Under the pieces are notes generated by a model. The model was not told the DNA's origin. It searched no databases and saw only the letters and a program-made list of their open reading frames with translations. The position numbers and the translations under genes were made by a program. 64,000 bases of DNA from G965240365 sp965240365 (GTDB lineage Bacteria; Pseudomonadota; Gammaproteobacteria; Eutrophobiales; Eutrophobiaceae): NCBI GenBank assembly GCA_965240365.1, contig OZ251218.1, forward strand, positions 3,472,001 to 3,536,000, given 5' to 3'. This document shows positions 51,300 through 59,222 of the stretch, one piece after another. Positions within the stretch are counted from its first letter, which is position 1; every line of letters begins with the position of its first letter.

Positions 51300-53459
51300 A
51301 TGCGGAAGCGGCTTGTTTTACTTAATCTGGCGGGTCTGATCCTGCTCGCCGCTTGTCACACGGGCGGGCCGAATGGCGTGTTGAAACCGGCGCGGCCTCA
51401 GGCTATGCCCGTGGCGGCGGAGGACCCGGCCCCGGAGACGGCCCCGACCGGGGCCGTGTTCCAACAGACCGATCCGGCGCCGGCCGCGCGGCAGAAGATT
51501 GTCGAACTCGCCGATGGCCCTTTTATCAAGGCGCCGCAACCCAAAAAACCGGGCCCGGCCGCCACGACCGAGGGCGACATCACCCTGAATTTTCAGGGCA
51601 CGGATATTAATGAATTTGTAAAGGTGATCCTGAGTGATTTGTTGAACCGGAGCTTTGTTATCGACCCCCAGGTCAGCGGTTCGGTCACCATAGAAACCGC
51701 CAAACCCCTGCGCCAGGCCGACCTGTTGCCCTTGCTGGAGGAAATCCTGTCGATTAACAATGCCGTCATCATTGAGGCCGATGGCATTTATCAGATCCTG
51801 CCGAGGGCCAGGGCCGCGCGGGGCAATCTCTCGCCCTTGACGGCCGATATTGAAATTGAGGGCGGTTACAGTATCCGGGTCGCGCCCTTGCAGTATATCG
51901 CCGCCGCAGAGATGGGGAAGATACTGGAACCGTTTGTGGCCGAGGCCGGCGAATTGCGGATCGACAAGCAACGCAATATGCTGATCCTCGGCGGCACGCC
52001 GAAGGAACTGGCCCGCTTGCAGGAAACCATTGATATCTTTGATGTTGACTGGTTGCGGGGCATGTCGGTGGGGCTGTATCCGCTGGATCATGTCACCCCC
52101 GTGATATTGAAGCGTGAACTGGATGAAATACTGGGCGGCATGGAAGGCGGCGGCCCTGATGAATTGCTGGGCGGTCTGGTGCGCACGGTGGCGCTTGAAC
52201 GTCTGAATGCCATCCTGTTGATCAGCGCCACGCCAACGGCGCTCAAAAAGGCGGAAACCTGGTTGTACCGGCTTGACCGCCACGGCGAACAGGCCGGGCA
52301 GAATCTTTATGTGTATGAGGTGCAAAACGCCAAGGCGGTCGAAATCGCAAAAATTTTGAGCGATATCTTCGACAGCAAGGGCAAAGCCGCCGCCCCGCCC
52401 AGTCTGGCCCCGGGCACGACCCCGGTAGAGATCACTGCCAGCGCCGAGACCGCGGATGAACAGGTCGCGCCTGCGCCGGCCGCCGGGCCGGTCAGCGCCA
52501 GCGGGCGGGATCTGTCCGTCCCCGCCGCCGGTTCGGTTGAGATTATTGCCGATGACACGCGCAACGCGCTGGTGATCCTGGCCACGGCCCGCGCCTACCG
52601 GATGATTGCCGCCGCGATAAGAAAGCTGGATGTGGTGCCCTTGCAGGTGTTGATCGAGGCCAGCATCGTGGAAGTGACCCTGTCCGGCGATCTGGATTAT
52701 GGCATTGAATGGTTTTTCAGCAATCGCATCGGCCGCGGCCGCGGCGGCCGGGGCGCGCTGGACTTGGGCAGCAGGGGCGTCAGCGCGCTGGCGCCGGGGT
52801 TTTCCTATACGATAGTGAACAGCGCCGCCAATGTAAAAGTCGCCCTGAACGCGCTGGAATCGGAGTCTGACGTGAATGTCCTGTCGGCCCCGTCATTGAT
52901 GGTGCTGGATAATCAAACGGCCACGATCAATGTCGGCGACGAAATACCCGTGCCGAGCCGCCAGTCCACCAGCAACACCACCCCGAACGCGCCGACCGTC
53001 AATGAGATACAGTTCAGAAACACGGGCATCACGCTGGAAGTCACGCCGCGGGTCAACAACAGCGGCCTGGTGACGATGGAGATCCGGCAGGAGGTCAGCA
53101 ATGCCATCCGCACGACCTCGTCCACGATCAATGCGCCGACCATTCAAAAACGCCAGATCAAGAGCACCGTGGCGATCAACAGCGGGCAGACCATCGTGCT
53201 GGGCGGCCTGATCCGCAATTCGGAGACCGAGAACGAGAGCGGCATACCGATCTTGCAGCAGACGCCCGTGCTCGGCAAATTGTTCGGCAATACCACCATA
53301 AAGAGCCGGCGCACCGAACTGATCGTGCTGTTGACGCCGCGCGTGGTGAGAAATCAGGATGACGCGAAAAAAATCACGGACGAGTTCAGAAAAAAATTAT
53401 ACAGCCTGCCGCCGCCCGTCGATGCCACGGATCCGGTTGGTAATGATGAAGCATCCTGA
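51300..53459 (+). CDS. gspD: Type II secretion outer-membrane secretin GspD
   Basis: About 719 residues. A lipoprotein-type signal (LLNLAGLILLAACH) is unusual but known for some secretins. N-terminal N0 domain (LNFQGTDINEFVKVILSDLL), N1-N3 ring domains with an Ala/Pro-rich insertion at about residues 380-415, then the secretin barrel: VNVLSAPSLMVLDNQTATIN, VGDEIPVPSRQS, GSGQ-like TVAINSGQTIVLGGLI and the closing RTELIVLLTPRVV. ATG 51300 follows AGGAG; the longer upstream frame is intergenic. No other gsp genes follow, so it is separated from the rest of the system. Confidence 0.92.
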   Translation: MRKRLVLLNLAGLILLAACHTGGPNGVLKPARPQAMPVAAEDPAPETAPTGAVFQQTDPAPAARQKIVELADGPFIKAPQPKKPGPAATTEGDITLNFQGTDINEFVKVILSDLLNRSFVIDPQVSGSVTIETAKPLRQADLLPLLEEILSINNAVIIEADGIYQILPRARAARGNLSPLTADIEIEGGYSIRVAPLQYIAAAEMGKILEPFVAEAGELRIDKQRNMLILGGTPKELARLQETIDIFDVDWLRGMSVGLYPLDHVTPVILKRELDEILGGMEGGGPDELLGGLVRTVALERLNAILLISATPTALKKAETWLYRLDRHGEQAGQNLYVYEVQNAKAVEIAKILSDIFDSKGKAAAPPSLAPGTTPVEITASAETADEQVAPAPAAGPVSASGRDLSVPAAGSVEIIADDTRNALVILATARAYRMIAAAIRKLDVVPLQVLIEASIVEVTLSGDLDYGIEWFFSNRIGRGRGGRGALDLGSRGVSALAPGFSYTIVNSAANVKVALNALESESDVNVLSAPSLMVLDNQTATINVGDEIPVPSRQSTSNTTPNAPTVNEIQFRNTGITLEVTPRVNNSGLVTMEIRQEVSNAIRTTSSTINAPTIQKRQIKSTVAINSGQTIVLGGLIRNSETENESGIPILQQTPVLGKLFGNTTIKSRRTELIVLLTPRVVRNQDDAKKITDEFRKKLYSLPPPVDATDPVGNDEAS

Positions 53460-53540
53460 CTTGTCACAGGGTGAATACGGAATTTATACTGCAATAAATT
53501 CAATCAACAATACCGATTGAGTAGCAAAAGAGTGAGGCTT

Positions 53541-55613
53541 ATGGGAAAAGTCATAAAGATTCTGGTTGTTCTGGTCGCTGTGCTTATCGCCGCATTGGCG
53601 GCCATTATTTTCACCATTGATGTCAATCAATATAAAGGCAAAATTGTCCAGGCCGTGCAGACCAACACCGGCCGGGATTTCCAGATAAACGGCGAACTGA
53701 AACTGGTCCCCTCCCTGGTCCCCACCGTGGCCGTTGAGGGCGTGTCATTCGGCAACGCCCCCTGGGCCGACGCGGCGCAGATGTTGAGCGTGGTCCGGTT
53801 TGAGGCGGAAGTGGCGTTGCTGCCCCTGCTGAAAAAAAATATCCAGGTGAAGCGCCTGCTGCTGGTGGAGCCCAGGATTCACCTTGAAACCGATAAAAAC
53901 GGGCGCGGCAACTGGCTGCTTGAGACCGGGCCGGAGGACACGGGGCAAACGCCCGCGGAACCGGCAGCCGCGGTTGAACTGCCCGCGCTGGCCATCAATG
54001 AAGTCCGGATTGAAAGGGCCAATATCCGCTATGTGGACGGCAAGACGGCCAAAACGACCGAGGTATTCATTGAAGAAATAACGGTCAATTCGGCCGGCTT
54101 CTCGGACGAGATCGCCATCGTCGCCGAGGCGTCCGTCAATCAGGTCCCGCTATCGCTCTCGGCCACGCTCGGTTCGCTGGATGCCTTGCTCGGCAACCGC
54201 GATTATCCGATCACGCTGAATGCGAATCTTGCCGGCGCGAAGCTCGGTATTGACGGGCGTCTGGCGGAACCGCTGGCGGCCAGGGGTCTGAATATGCAAG
54301 TCTCGCTGGAGATCGACAAACTCAGCGATTTGAATCCGGTCGCGGGTTCGGCCTGGCCCGGGGCAGGCCCGATCCGGGTCAATGGCGCCCTGTCGCAGAC
54401 CGGCACGGGTTATGCGCTTAAGCCTTTTTCGGCCCGGATCCTGGAAAATGAACTGAGCGGCGAGGTGGAAATAAACCTGGCCGGCGCCCGGCCGGGATTG
54501 ATCGCGGAGTTGTCATCCCCGGAACTGGATCTCTCCCCTTTTCAGACTCAGGGGCGGGAAACCGCCAGGGCAAGCGATTCCGCGCCCGCCTCGGGCTCCG
54601 GCGCAGCCGCGCAAAGGGTGTTTCCTTCCGATCCCCTGCCGCTGGCCGCCTTAAAGGCCGCCGATGTCGCCCTCAAATTCAAAACCGGGGCCTTGATCAC
54701 CAGGAATCTGATCATCAACGACCTTGACCTGACACTGAAACTGAATAACGGGAAATTACGCATAACGCCGCTGACCGCCGGGCTCGCGGGCGGCAGTCTC
54801 AAGGCAAATATCGGCCTGGACGCGAGCAGCGGCGATAGCGCGCTGTGGGATCATGCCGTCGAGTTGCGGCAGATCGAACCCGGCCAGTTGCCCGGCATCA
54901 AGGAAAAACAATTACTGAGCGGCGCAAAGACCGATATTAGCAGCAAGGGCAAGGGCGCCGGCGCGAGTGTCAGCGCTATTATGGCCGGGCTTGACGGCAA
55001 GCTGTTGATCAAGACAGGCAAGGGACGCATCACCGCCAGGGCGCTGGAATCGTCCACTGCCAATGCCCTGCTGGGCACGCTGGCGCTGTTGAACCCAAGC
55101 GCTGGCCGGCAGGATGCCCGGGAGCTTGAATGCGCGGTGATTAACCTTGATATTAAGGACGGCATTGCCGTGGCCGATAACGGCATCGGGATTGCAACGG
55201 GGCAAATGAATGTGCTTGGCGCGGGGAATATCAATCTAAAGACAGAGACGCTGGACCTCGGTATTACCCCGCGGGCAAAGGCCGGCGCGGGCCTGAACGC
55301 GGGCCAGCTTGCCGGGCTGGTTCGGCTCCGCGGCACCTTGGCCGCGCCCAGCCCTGAAACCGACACCCAGGCGGCACTGCAAGCCGGACTGGAAGCGGGT
55401 TCGGCGGTGGCGGCCGGCGGCTGGTCGGCGCTGACCAAAGGATTTCTGGGCAATGCGGGCGCGGGGCAAAACCCCTGTGATATTGCGCTCGGCATCGCGC
55501 CCCTGGAAACAACGACAAGCCCTGATACCCGGAAAAATACGCTGGAACAAACGACCGATACGGTCAAGGAAGCGGCCGAGGCCCTTGGTGAAACATTGAA
55601 AAAACTGTTTTGA
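53541..55613 (+). CDS. AsmA-family inner-membrane protein
   Basis: About 690 residues. An N-terminal membrane anchor (ILVVLVAVLIAALAAIIFTI) is followed by the AsmA N-terminal domain (TGRDFQINGELKLVPSLVPT, NAPWADAAQMLSV) and a long beta-rich repeat region. The C-terminal AsmA_2-like part holds INLDIKDGIAVADNGIGIAT and TETLDLGITPRAK. In the family these proteins bridge the envelope and help lipid transport to the outer membrane. ATG 53541 is preferred to TTG 53517. Same direction as gspD, 80 bp apart. Confidence 0.87.
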   Translation: MGKVIKILVVLVAVLIAALAAIIFTIDVNQYKGKIVQAVQTNTGRDFQINGELKLVPSLVPTVAVEGVSFGNAPWADAAQMLSVVRFEAEVALLPLLKKNIQVKRLLLVEPRIHLETDKNGRGNWLLETGPEDTGQTPAEPAAAVELPALAINEVRIERANIRYVDGKTAKTTEVFIEEITVNSAGFSDEIAIVAEASVNQVPLSLSATLGSLDALLGNRDYPITLNANLAGAKLGIDGRLAEPLAARGLNMQVSLEIDKLSDLNPVAGSAWPGAGPIRVNGALSQTGTGYALKPFSARILENELSGEVEINLAGARPGLIAELSSPELDLSPFQTQGRETARASDSAPASGSGAAAQRVFPSDPLPLAALKAADVALKFKTGALITRNLIINDLDLTLKLNNGKLRITPLTAGLAGGSLKANIGLDASSGDSALWDHAVELRQIEPGQLPGIKEKQLLSGAKTDISSKGKGAGASVSAIMAGLDGKLLIKTGKGRITARALESSTANALLGTLALLNPSAGRQDARELECAVINLDIKDGIAVADNGIGIATGQMNVLGAGNINLKTETLDLGITPRAKAGAGLNAGQLAGLVRLRGTLAAPSPETDTQAALQAGLEAGSAVAAGGWSALTKGFLGNAGAGQNPCDIALGIAPLETTTSPDTRKNTLEQTTDTVKEAAEALGETLKKLF

Positions 55614-55622
55614 GTTAATGGG

Positions 55623-56471
55623 TTAAGGAGAGATTTTCACCTCCGGGGCCAATTCACCGAGCCTTGAGGCAAAATCCCGCAGCCAGACCGCGGGCAGTTT
55701 TTCGATATATTTTGCGGCGGGCTGCCAGGACTGCCGCGCCACGCCATAGAGCATGATGCCTTTTAGCGGGATACCCCTGCCGCCGGCGGCCTTCAATAAG
55801 TCGATATAAGCCTGACACTCGGCCTCTGACGGCGGCTGCTTGTCATAGGCAAACATACAGGTTTGAATCCAGGTCGGACATAATGCTGCGGCAATCTCCA
55901 GCCGCCTCAATATTGACACGGCCGAGCCGCGGACCCGGTTGATCCGGGCGATACCGGCCGGGGTGGCGCTGTCAATCTTGAACCAGACCTCCCCGTTTAT
56001 TTTTGCCAGTTTCTGCAGACCCTTTTTCACGGCCTGCCTCCGCATCATGCTGCCATTGGTGATCAATACGCACTTGAGCGCGTGCAGCAGGCCATATTCC
56101 CTCAGGACAAGCTCGATCACGTTTACCACCTGCTCAAATTCACGCGCCGTGGCAGGCTCGCCGTTGCCGGAGATGGCAATATCCTTGATAGTCCGCAACG
56201 CCTCGGGGACAGCCTCCCTGCGATAAAAATTTCCGCGCGTCACATCGGCCAGAAAATGCCTGAACTCAAAGGCGAGCCTGTCCATATTTACCGGTGGCGC
56301 GCTGCCGCGCGTGAGGCCCGGTACCTGGCAATAAATACAGCGCCAGTTACAGGCATTATTGATATTCAGATTGATGCCGATAGACAAACCGCCGGCGCGC
56401 CGCGACAACACCGGATAGACATAAGTCAGCCCGGCCTTGCCGCGATCATGGTCTGTGGTGGTGAGGGTCAC
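55623..56471 (-). CDS. Radical SAM protein
   Basis: 282 residues. The [4Fe-4S] cluster motif CNWRCIYCQVPG (CxxxCxxC) is near residue 42, followed by the GGE-like SGNGEPATAREFEQV and ITNGSMMRRQAVKKGLQKLA. WFKIDSATPAGIARINRVRG fits the SAM-binding part. The short length and context do not reveal the substrate; it has the feel of the small single-domain radical SAM proteins often annotated only as such. It converges on the asmA-like gene. Confidence 0.8.
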   Translation of the reverse strand: MTLTTTDHDRGKAGLTYVYPVLSRRAGGLSIGINLNINNACNWRCIYCQVPGLTRGSAPPVNMDRLAFEFRHFLADVTRGNFYRREAVPEALRTIKDIAISGNGEPATAREFEQVVNVIELVLREYGLLHALKCVLITNGSMMRRQAVKKGLQKLAKINGEVWFKIDSATPAGIARINRVRGSAVSILRRLEIAAALCPTWIQTCMFAYDKQPPSEAECQAYIDLLKAAGGRGIPLKGIMLYGVARQSWQPAAKYIEKLPAVWLRDFASRLGELAPEVKISP

Positions 56472-56564
56472 TGTGCATTATTTCTGCTGTGATCAGACAT
56501 AGAGCTTGTCTCAGGCTGCTGCCTCGGCAAACGGTCATGCTTTGGGTAAATTCCGTTTATAGAT

Positions 56565-57314
56565 TCATTCCGGAGTCTTTTTTTCCGGTTTTTGCAGCTT
56601 TGAAAAGTCGGCAGAGCAATCTGTTTTCATATCGCAGACCCGGTCAAAGATCAGGGTTGCCAGCCGTGAACAAGCCCCTTTCACCGCTTGCCAGTCCTGC
56701 CAGCGAGGTTCAAGGTTTCTGTATTCACCGAGTTCGGTTGCCTTAAGATCATAGGGCAGCGGGTTGGCAAGTTGCACTTGCAACTGCTGCAAGGGTGATT
56801 CGCCGTTGTCCTGCGGGTAAAGCCGGTCGAATGCCCGCAGCGCATGGGCAACCCGCTTATCACCGATATGCCCGGCCAGGGCGACAAAATCAAGGTAGTC
56901 CCGCGTGGCGTTGCGTTTGAGGATCAACACGCCCTTGATGCGCAGAATTTCCGCCTCGGTCGGCACCGTGATTTTTGCGCCGCGGTGATCCACAACCGTC
57001 GTTTCCAGCGGTTCACTGCGGATAAGATGTCGAACCCCAGTTTCAATGCCATCCAGGCTGCCCGGTATTTGCACCGGGCGCTGCACACGCGCTGTTTTCC
57101 AGCCGGCGACCGATTCAAGCTCGGCCAGCACTTCATCGAAGCGATGGCGAAGGTCTTTCAACACATGATCGGCATCATTCGAAAAGCGATGTCCGGCATG
57201 GATTGCCGAGGCCGTGCCGCCGACCAGCACCGCCTCGGGCAGGATGCGCTGCAACCGGGCGGCAGAGGATAAGACAAACTCCCAATCAGGCCGCGTTGCG
57301 GTGCGTTTTGGCAT
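56565..57314 (-). CDS. AbiEii-like nucleotidyltransferase (probable toxin)
   Basis: About 249 residues from ATG 57314. An NTase-fold signature, VLVGGTASAIHAGHRFSNDA then DHVLKDL, is seen at about residues 30-55. It matches the GG-(x)-A...S-x-D-x-D pattern of AbiEii/AbiGii-type proteins, although the second acidic position reads ADH. RIKGVLILKRNATRDYLDFV is the conserved downstream Lys/Asp block. In the family the enzyme is a tRNA- or nucleotide-targeting toxin with an upstream partner. The 29-base overlap with the small upstream gene supports a two-gene module. Confidence 0.6.
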   Translation of the reverse strand: MPKRTATRPDWEFVLSSAARLQRILPEAVLVGGTASAIHAGHRFSNDADHVLKDLRHRFDEVLAELESVAGWKTARVQRPVQIPGSLDGIETGVRHLIRSEPLETTVVDHRGAKITVPTEAEILRIKGVLILKRNATRDYLDFVALAGHIGDKRVAHALRAFDRLYPQDNGESPLQQLQVQLANPLPYDLKATELGEYRNLEPRWQDWQAVKGACSRLATLIFDRVCDMKTDCSADFSKLQKPEKKTPE

Positions 57315-57513
57315 ACTGCATCCAGAAGTGGTAGCGCTGGGCATAAGGATCAGAAATATAAGGACGGCAAACCTGCATAACTTCATCCAACAGGCGCCGG
57401 TCAGCCAGCACTGCCCGGCGCAGATCGGCCCAGTCCTGCCAGCGACCCCGGGCGATCACATCGTCAATAGCGGCAGGGGTGAAGCGCTGATGATTAAGGT
57501 GGCGATGAAGCAT
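57286..57513 (-). CDS. Small partner gene of the AbiEii-like protein
   Basis: 75 residues from ATG 57513 (MLHRHLNHQRFTPAAIDDVI) to KTHRNAA. Pattern: RGRWQDWADLRRAVLADRRL then LDEVMQVCRPYISDPYAQRY. It is a short helical protein frequently seen directly upstream of such nucleotidyltransferases, though I cannot name its family. It overlaps the toxin gene by 29 bases in another frame, so co-expression is probable. An antitoxin role is inferred. Confidence 0.5.
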   Translation of the reverse strand: MLHRHLNHQRFTPAAIDDVIARGRWQDWADLRRAVLADRRLLDEVMQVCRPYISDPYAQRYHFWMQYAKTHRNAA

Positions 57514-57671
57514 GAGAGACGCATATTTTTGTGATGCTGGACAAATTATCTTATGCAGGAAATGCCCGCGAAGCAACGGATTTTTGCGCTTATAGATTCC
57601 TGACTGACACTCTTCCTCTAAGGGGTATCCCTGGCGCGCCCTGTGCGGTATAAAGATATGCAAAAAACAGG

Positions 57672-58052
57672 ATGGCGCCCGCTCCAGGTACAACCTCAAA
57701 CCCTGAGAACCGGGACTTAGCAGAAGAAAGAAAACACCTCAAGCGCCTTCTGGGGGCCACACAGTCAGGCTACAGCGCGGACGTAGACCGGCTCATATTC
57801 CGCCACCTTGAACAGCGCCGCCGCTTGCAGGCCCACATGGCGCGCCTGCGGACCTTGCAGACACAGCGGGCACAAACCCTGTCCGGCGACATGGAGCAGT
57901 ACCGGGACATACGGCAGGGCATGTGGGAAAAAGCCGATTTCAGCGTAGCCGGAATCGGAGAGATTATGGACCTACGATGTCGTAACCTGCCGGAAAGAAT
58001 AGAATTGACTTTATTCTATATAAAGAATATAGTCTTGTTAAGGAATATTTAA
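57672..58052 (+). CDS. Hypothetical protein, uncertain
   Basis: 126 residues, no recognised family. The first 90 are charged and helical (EERKHLKRLLGATQSG, HLEQRRRLQAHMARLRTLQT). The last 25 read through what looks like the promoter of the next gene pair, so the natural end may have been lost. No clear ribosome-binding site. It may be a decayed mobile-element or phage gene; a false frame is also possible. Confidence 0.3.
   Translation: MAPAPGTTSNPENRDLAEERKHLKRLLGATQSGYSADVDRLIFRHLEQRRRLQAHMARLRTLQTQRAQTLSGDMEQYRDIRQGMWEKADFSVAGIGEIMDLRCRNLPERIELTLFYIKNIVLLRNI
58005..58033 (+). promoter_or_regulatory. Promoter of the first HigBA-type pair
   Basis: -35 TTGACT (58005-58010), 17-bp spacer, -10 TATAGT (58028-58033). 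The start codon of the toxin is at 58052, giving a very short leader. The spacer is AT-rich with TATATAAAGAATATA symmetry that could serve the antitoxin for autoregulation. Confidence 0.65.
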
Positions 58053-58414
58053 TGGGTTGGGAAGTAGAATATACAGATGAGTTTGGCGCATGGTGGCAAG
58101 ACCTTGGTGAAGGGCTACAGGACGACATCACCGCTTCTGTGGAGCTATTGATGGAATATGGCCCGCAACTGAAATTCCCGCATTCCTCCGGCATTGAGGG
58201 GTCAAAACATCGCCATATGCGGGAACTGCGGGTTCAGTCGGGCGGCAAGCCGATCAGGGTGTTTTACGCCTTTGACCCGCGCAGGATGGCGATATTGCTG
58301 ATAGGCGGCGACAAAAGCGGAGATGAGCGCTTTTATGCGCAGTACATACCCGTTGCTGACAAGCTCTATAGCGAGCATATTGCAGAACTGAGAAAGGAAG
58401 GATTGATTAAATGA
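58052..58414 (+). CDS. HigB-type (phage Gp49-like) toxin
   Basis: 120 residues. EVEYTDEFGAWWQDLGEGLQ, GPQLKFPHSSGIEGSKHRHM, ELRVQSGGKPIRVFYAFDPR and RRMAILLIGGDKSG are the Gp49/RelE-like blocks in order. Members are ribosome-dependent mRNA endonucleases. The toxin-first order is typical for HigBA. The stop overlaps the antitoxin start (ATGA). Confidence 0.88.
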   Translation: MGWEVEYTDEFGAWWQDLGEGLQDDITASVELLMEYGPQLKFPHSSGIEGSKHRHMRELRVQSGGKPIRVFYAFDPRRMAILLIGGDKSGDERFYAQYIPVADKLYSEHIAELRKEGLIK

Positions 58415-58725
58415 CCGGCAGAACCAGATTTTCGAAGCTGACAGAGCGCCTGTCGCCAGAGCGCCGCGCCAGGATAGAAGCCCACAAGATTGAGCTGCGT
58501 GAAGACATGGCCTTGCACGAACTGCGCAAGGCGCTGGGTCATTCACAAGAAGCTCTGGCGGCAGAGCTTAATGTCAATCAACCGGCCATCACCAAAATGG
58601 AGCGCCGCGCGGACATTCGCATCAGCAGTTTAAAGAAGATGATCGAAGCCATGGGCGGCTCACTGGAGATCAAGGCGCACTTTCCCCAGGGCGACGTGAC
58701 TATTACCAACTACAGCGAAGTCTGA
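58411..58725 (+). CDS. HigA-type antitoxin (XRE)
   Basis: 104 residues. The C-terminal half is a helix-turn-helix: LRKALGHSQEALAAELNVNQ then PAITKMERRADIRISSLKKM. The N-terminal 45 residues are basic and helical. It binds and neutralises the toxin and represses the shared promoter in known pairs. Overlaps the toxin gene by four bases. Confidence 0.88.
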   Translation: MTGRTRFSKLTERLSPERRARIEAHKIELREDMALHELRKALGHSQEALAAELNVNQPAITKMERRADIRISSLKKMIEAMGGSLEIKAHFPQGDVTITNYSEV

Positions 58726-58893
58726 GCGTAGCCATTAGTATCCGGCTAATCTCGTTAAAATCATCCAGCTTTACATCTTTGGATTCCATTTTTAAGTCTT
58801 AATATATTGAAATTGTTTATATTTGCCTTGATCTATAGAAAGTATTAAAACAAAAAAGATATATTAATACCTTAACGAATAGGATTTCAGAAA

Positions 58894-59190
58894 ATGGCAG
58901 AAGAAAAAGATGTATATGAACAGGTTGACGATTTCTTCGGCAGGAACGATCCTGCGTATGATCCATTGAAGAAAAAAATTGAAACGAGCATATGTAATAA
59001 TCTTCAAGATGTGGAAAATTATAGTTTTGAAGTGGCAAAACGCGCAGCCAAAACATTCTGCCGGGGATTAAAGCTTGAAGCGCTTCAACGTATTGAAAGC
59101 AGCGGCTTGTCTGAGGAAGACAGCACAAAATTGATGTCTCTTGCAGATCAATACAAAGATGAAAGGCAAATGTGGGATTTAAAACTCTAA
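58894..59190 (+). CDS. Small acidic protein before the zeta-toxin-like gene
   Basis: 98 residues, no named family. Acidic and helical (VYEQVDDFFGRNDPAYDPLK, FEVAKRAAKTFCRGLKLEAL). It has a clear ribosome-binding site (AGGA) and ends 32 bp before the large gene in the same direction. By position it could be an antitoxin, chaperone or adaptor for the zeta-like protein; it has no obvious similarity to epsilon antitoxin. AT-rich relative to the region. Confidence 0.6.
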   Translation: MAEEKDVYEQVDDFFGRNDPAYDPLKKKIETSICNNLQDVENYSFEVAKRAAKTFCRGLKLEALQRIESSGLSEEDSTKLMSLADQYKDERQMWDLKL

Positions 59191-59222
59191 TAAATCTTAA
59201 ACGATAAAAACAGGGAGAGTGT

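Noticed and set aside
51318..52325. A 335-residue minus-strand frame opposite gspD
   Set aside because: Antisense shadow of gspD with biased composition.
57672..58725. Prophage remnant on the basis of the Gp49-like protein
   Set aside because: The Gp49-like protein pairs with an XRE antitoxin as a toxin-antitoxin module; no structural or packaging phage genes are near.
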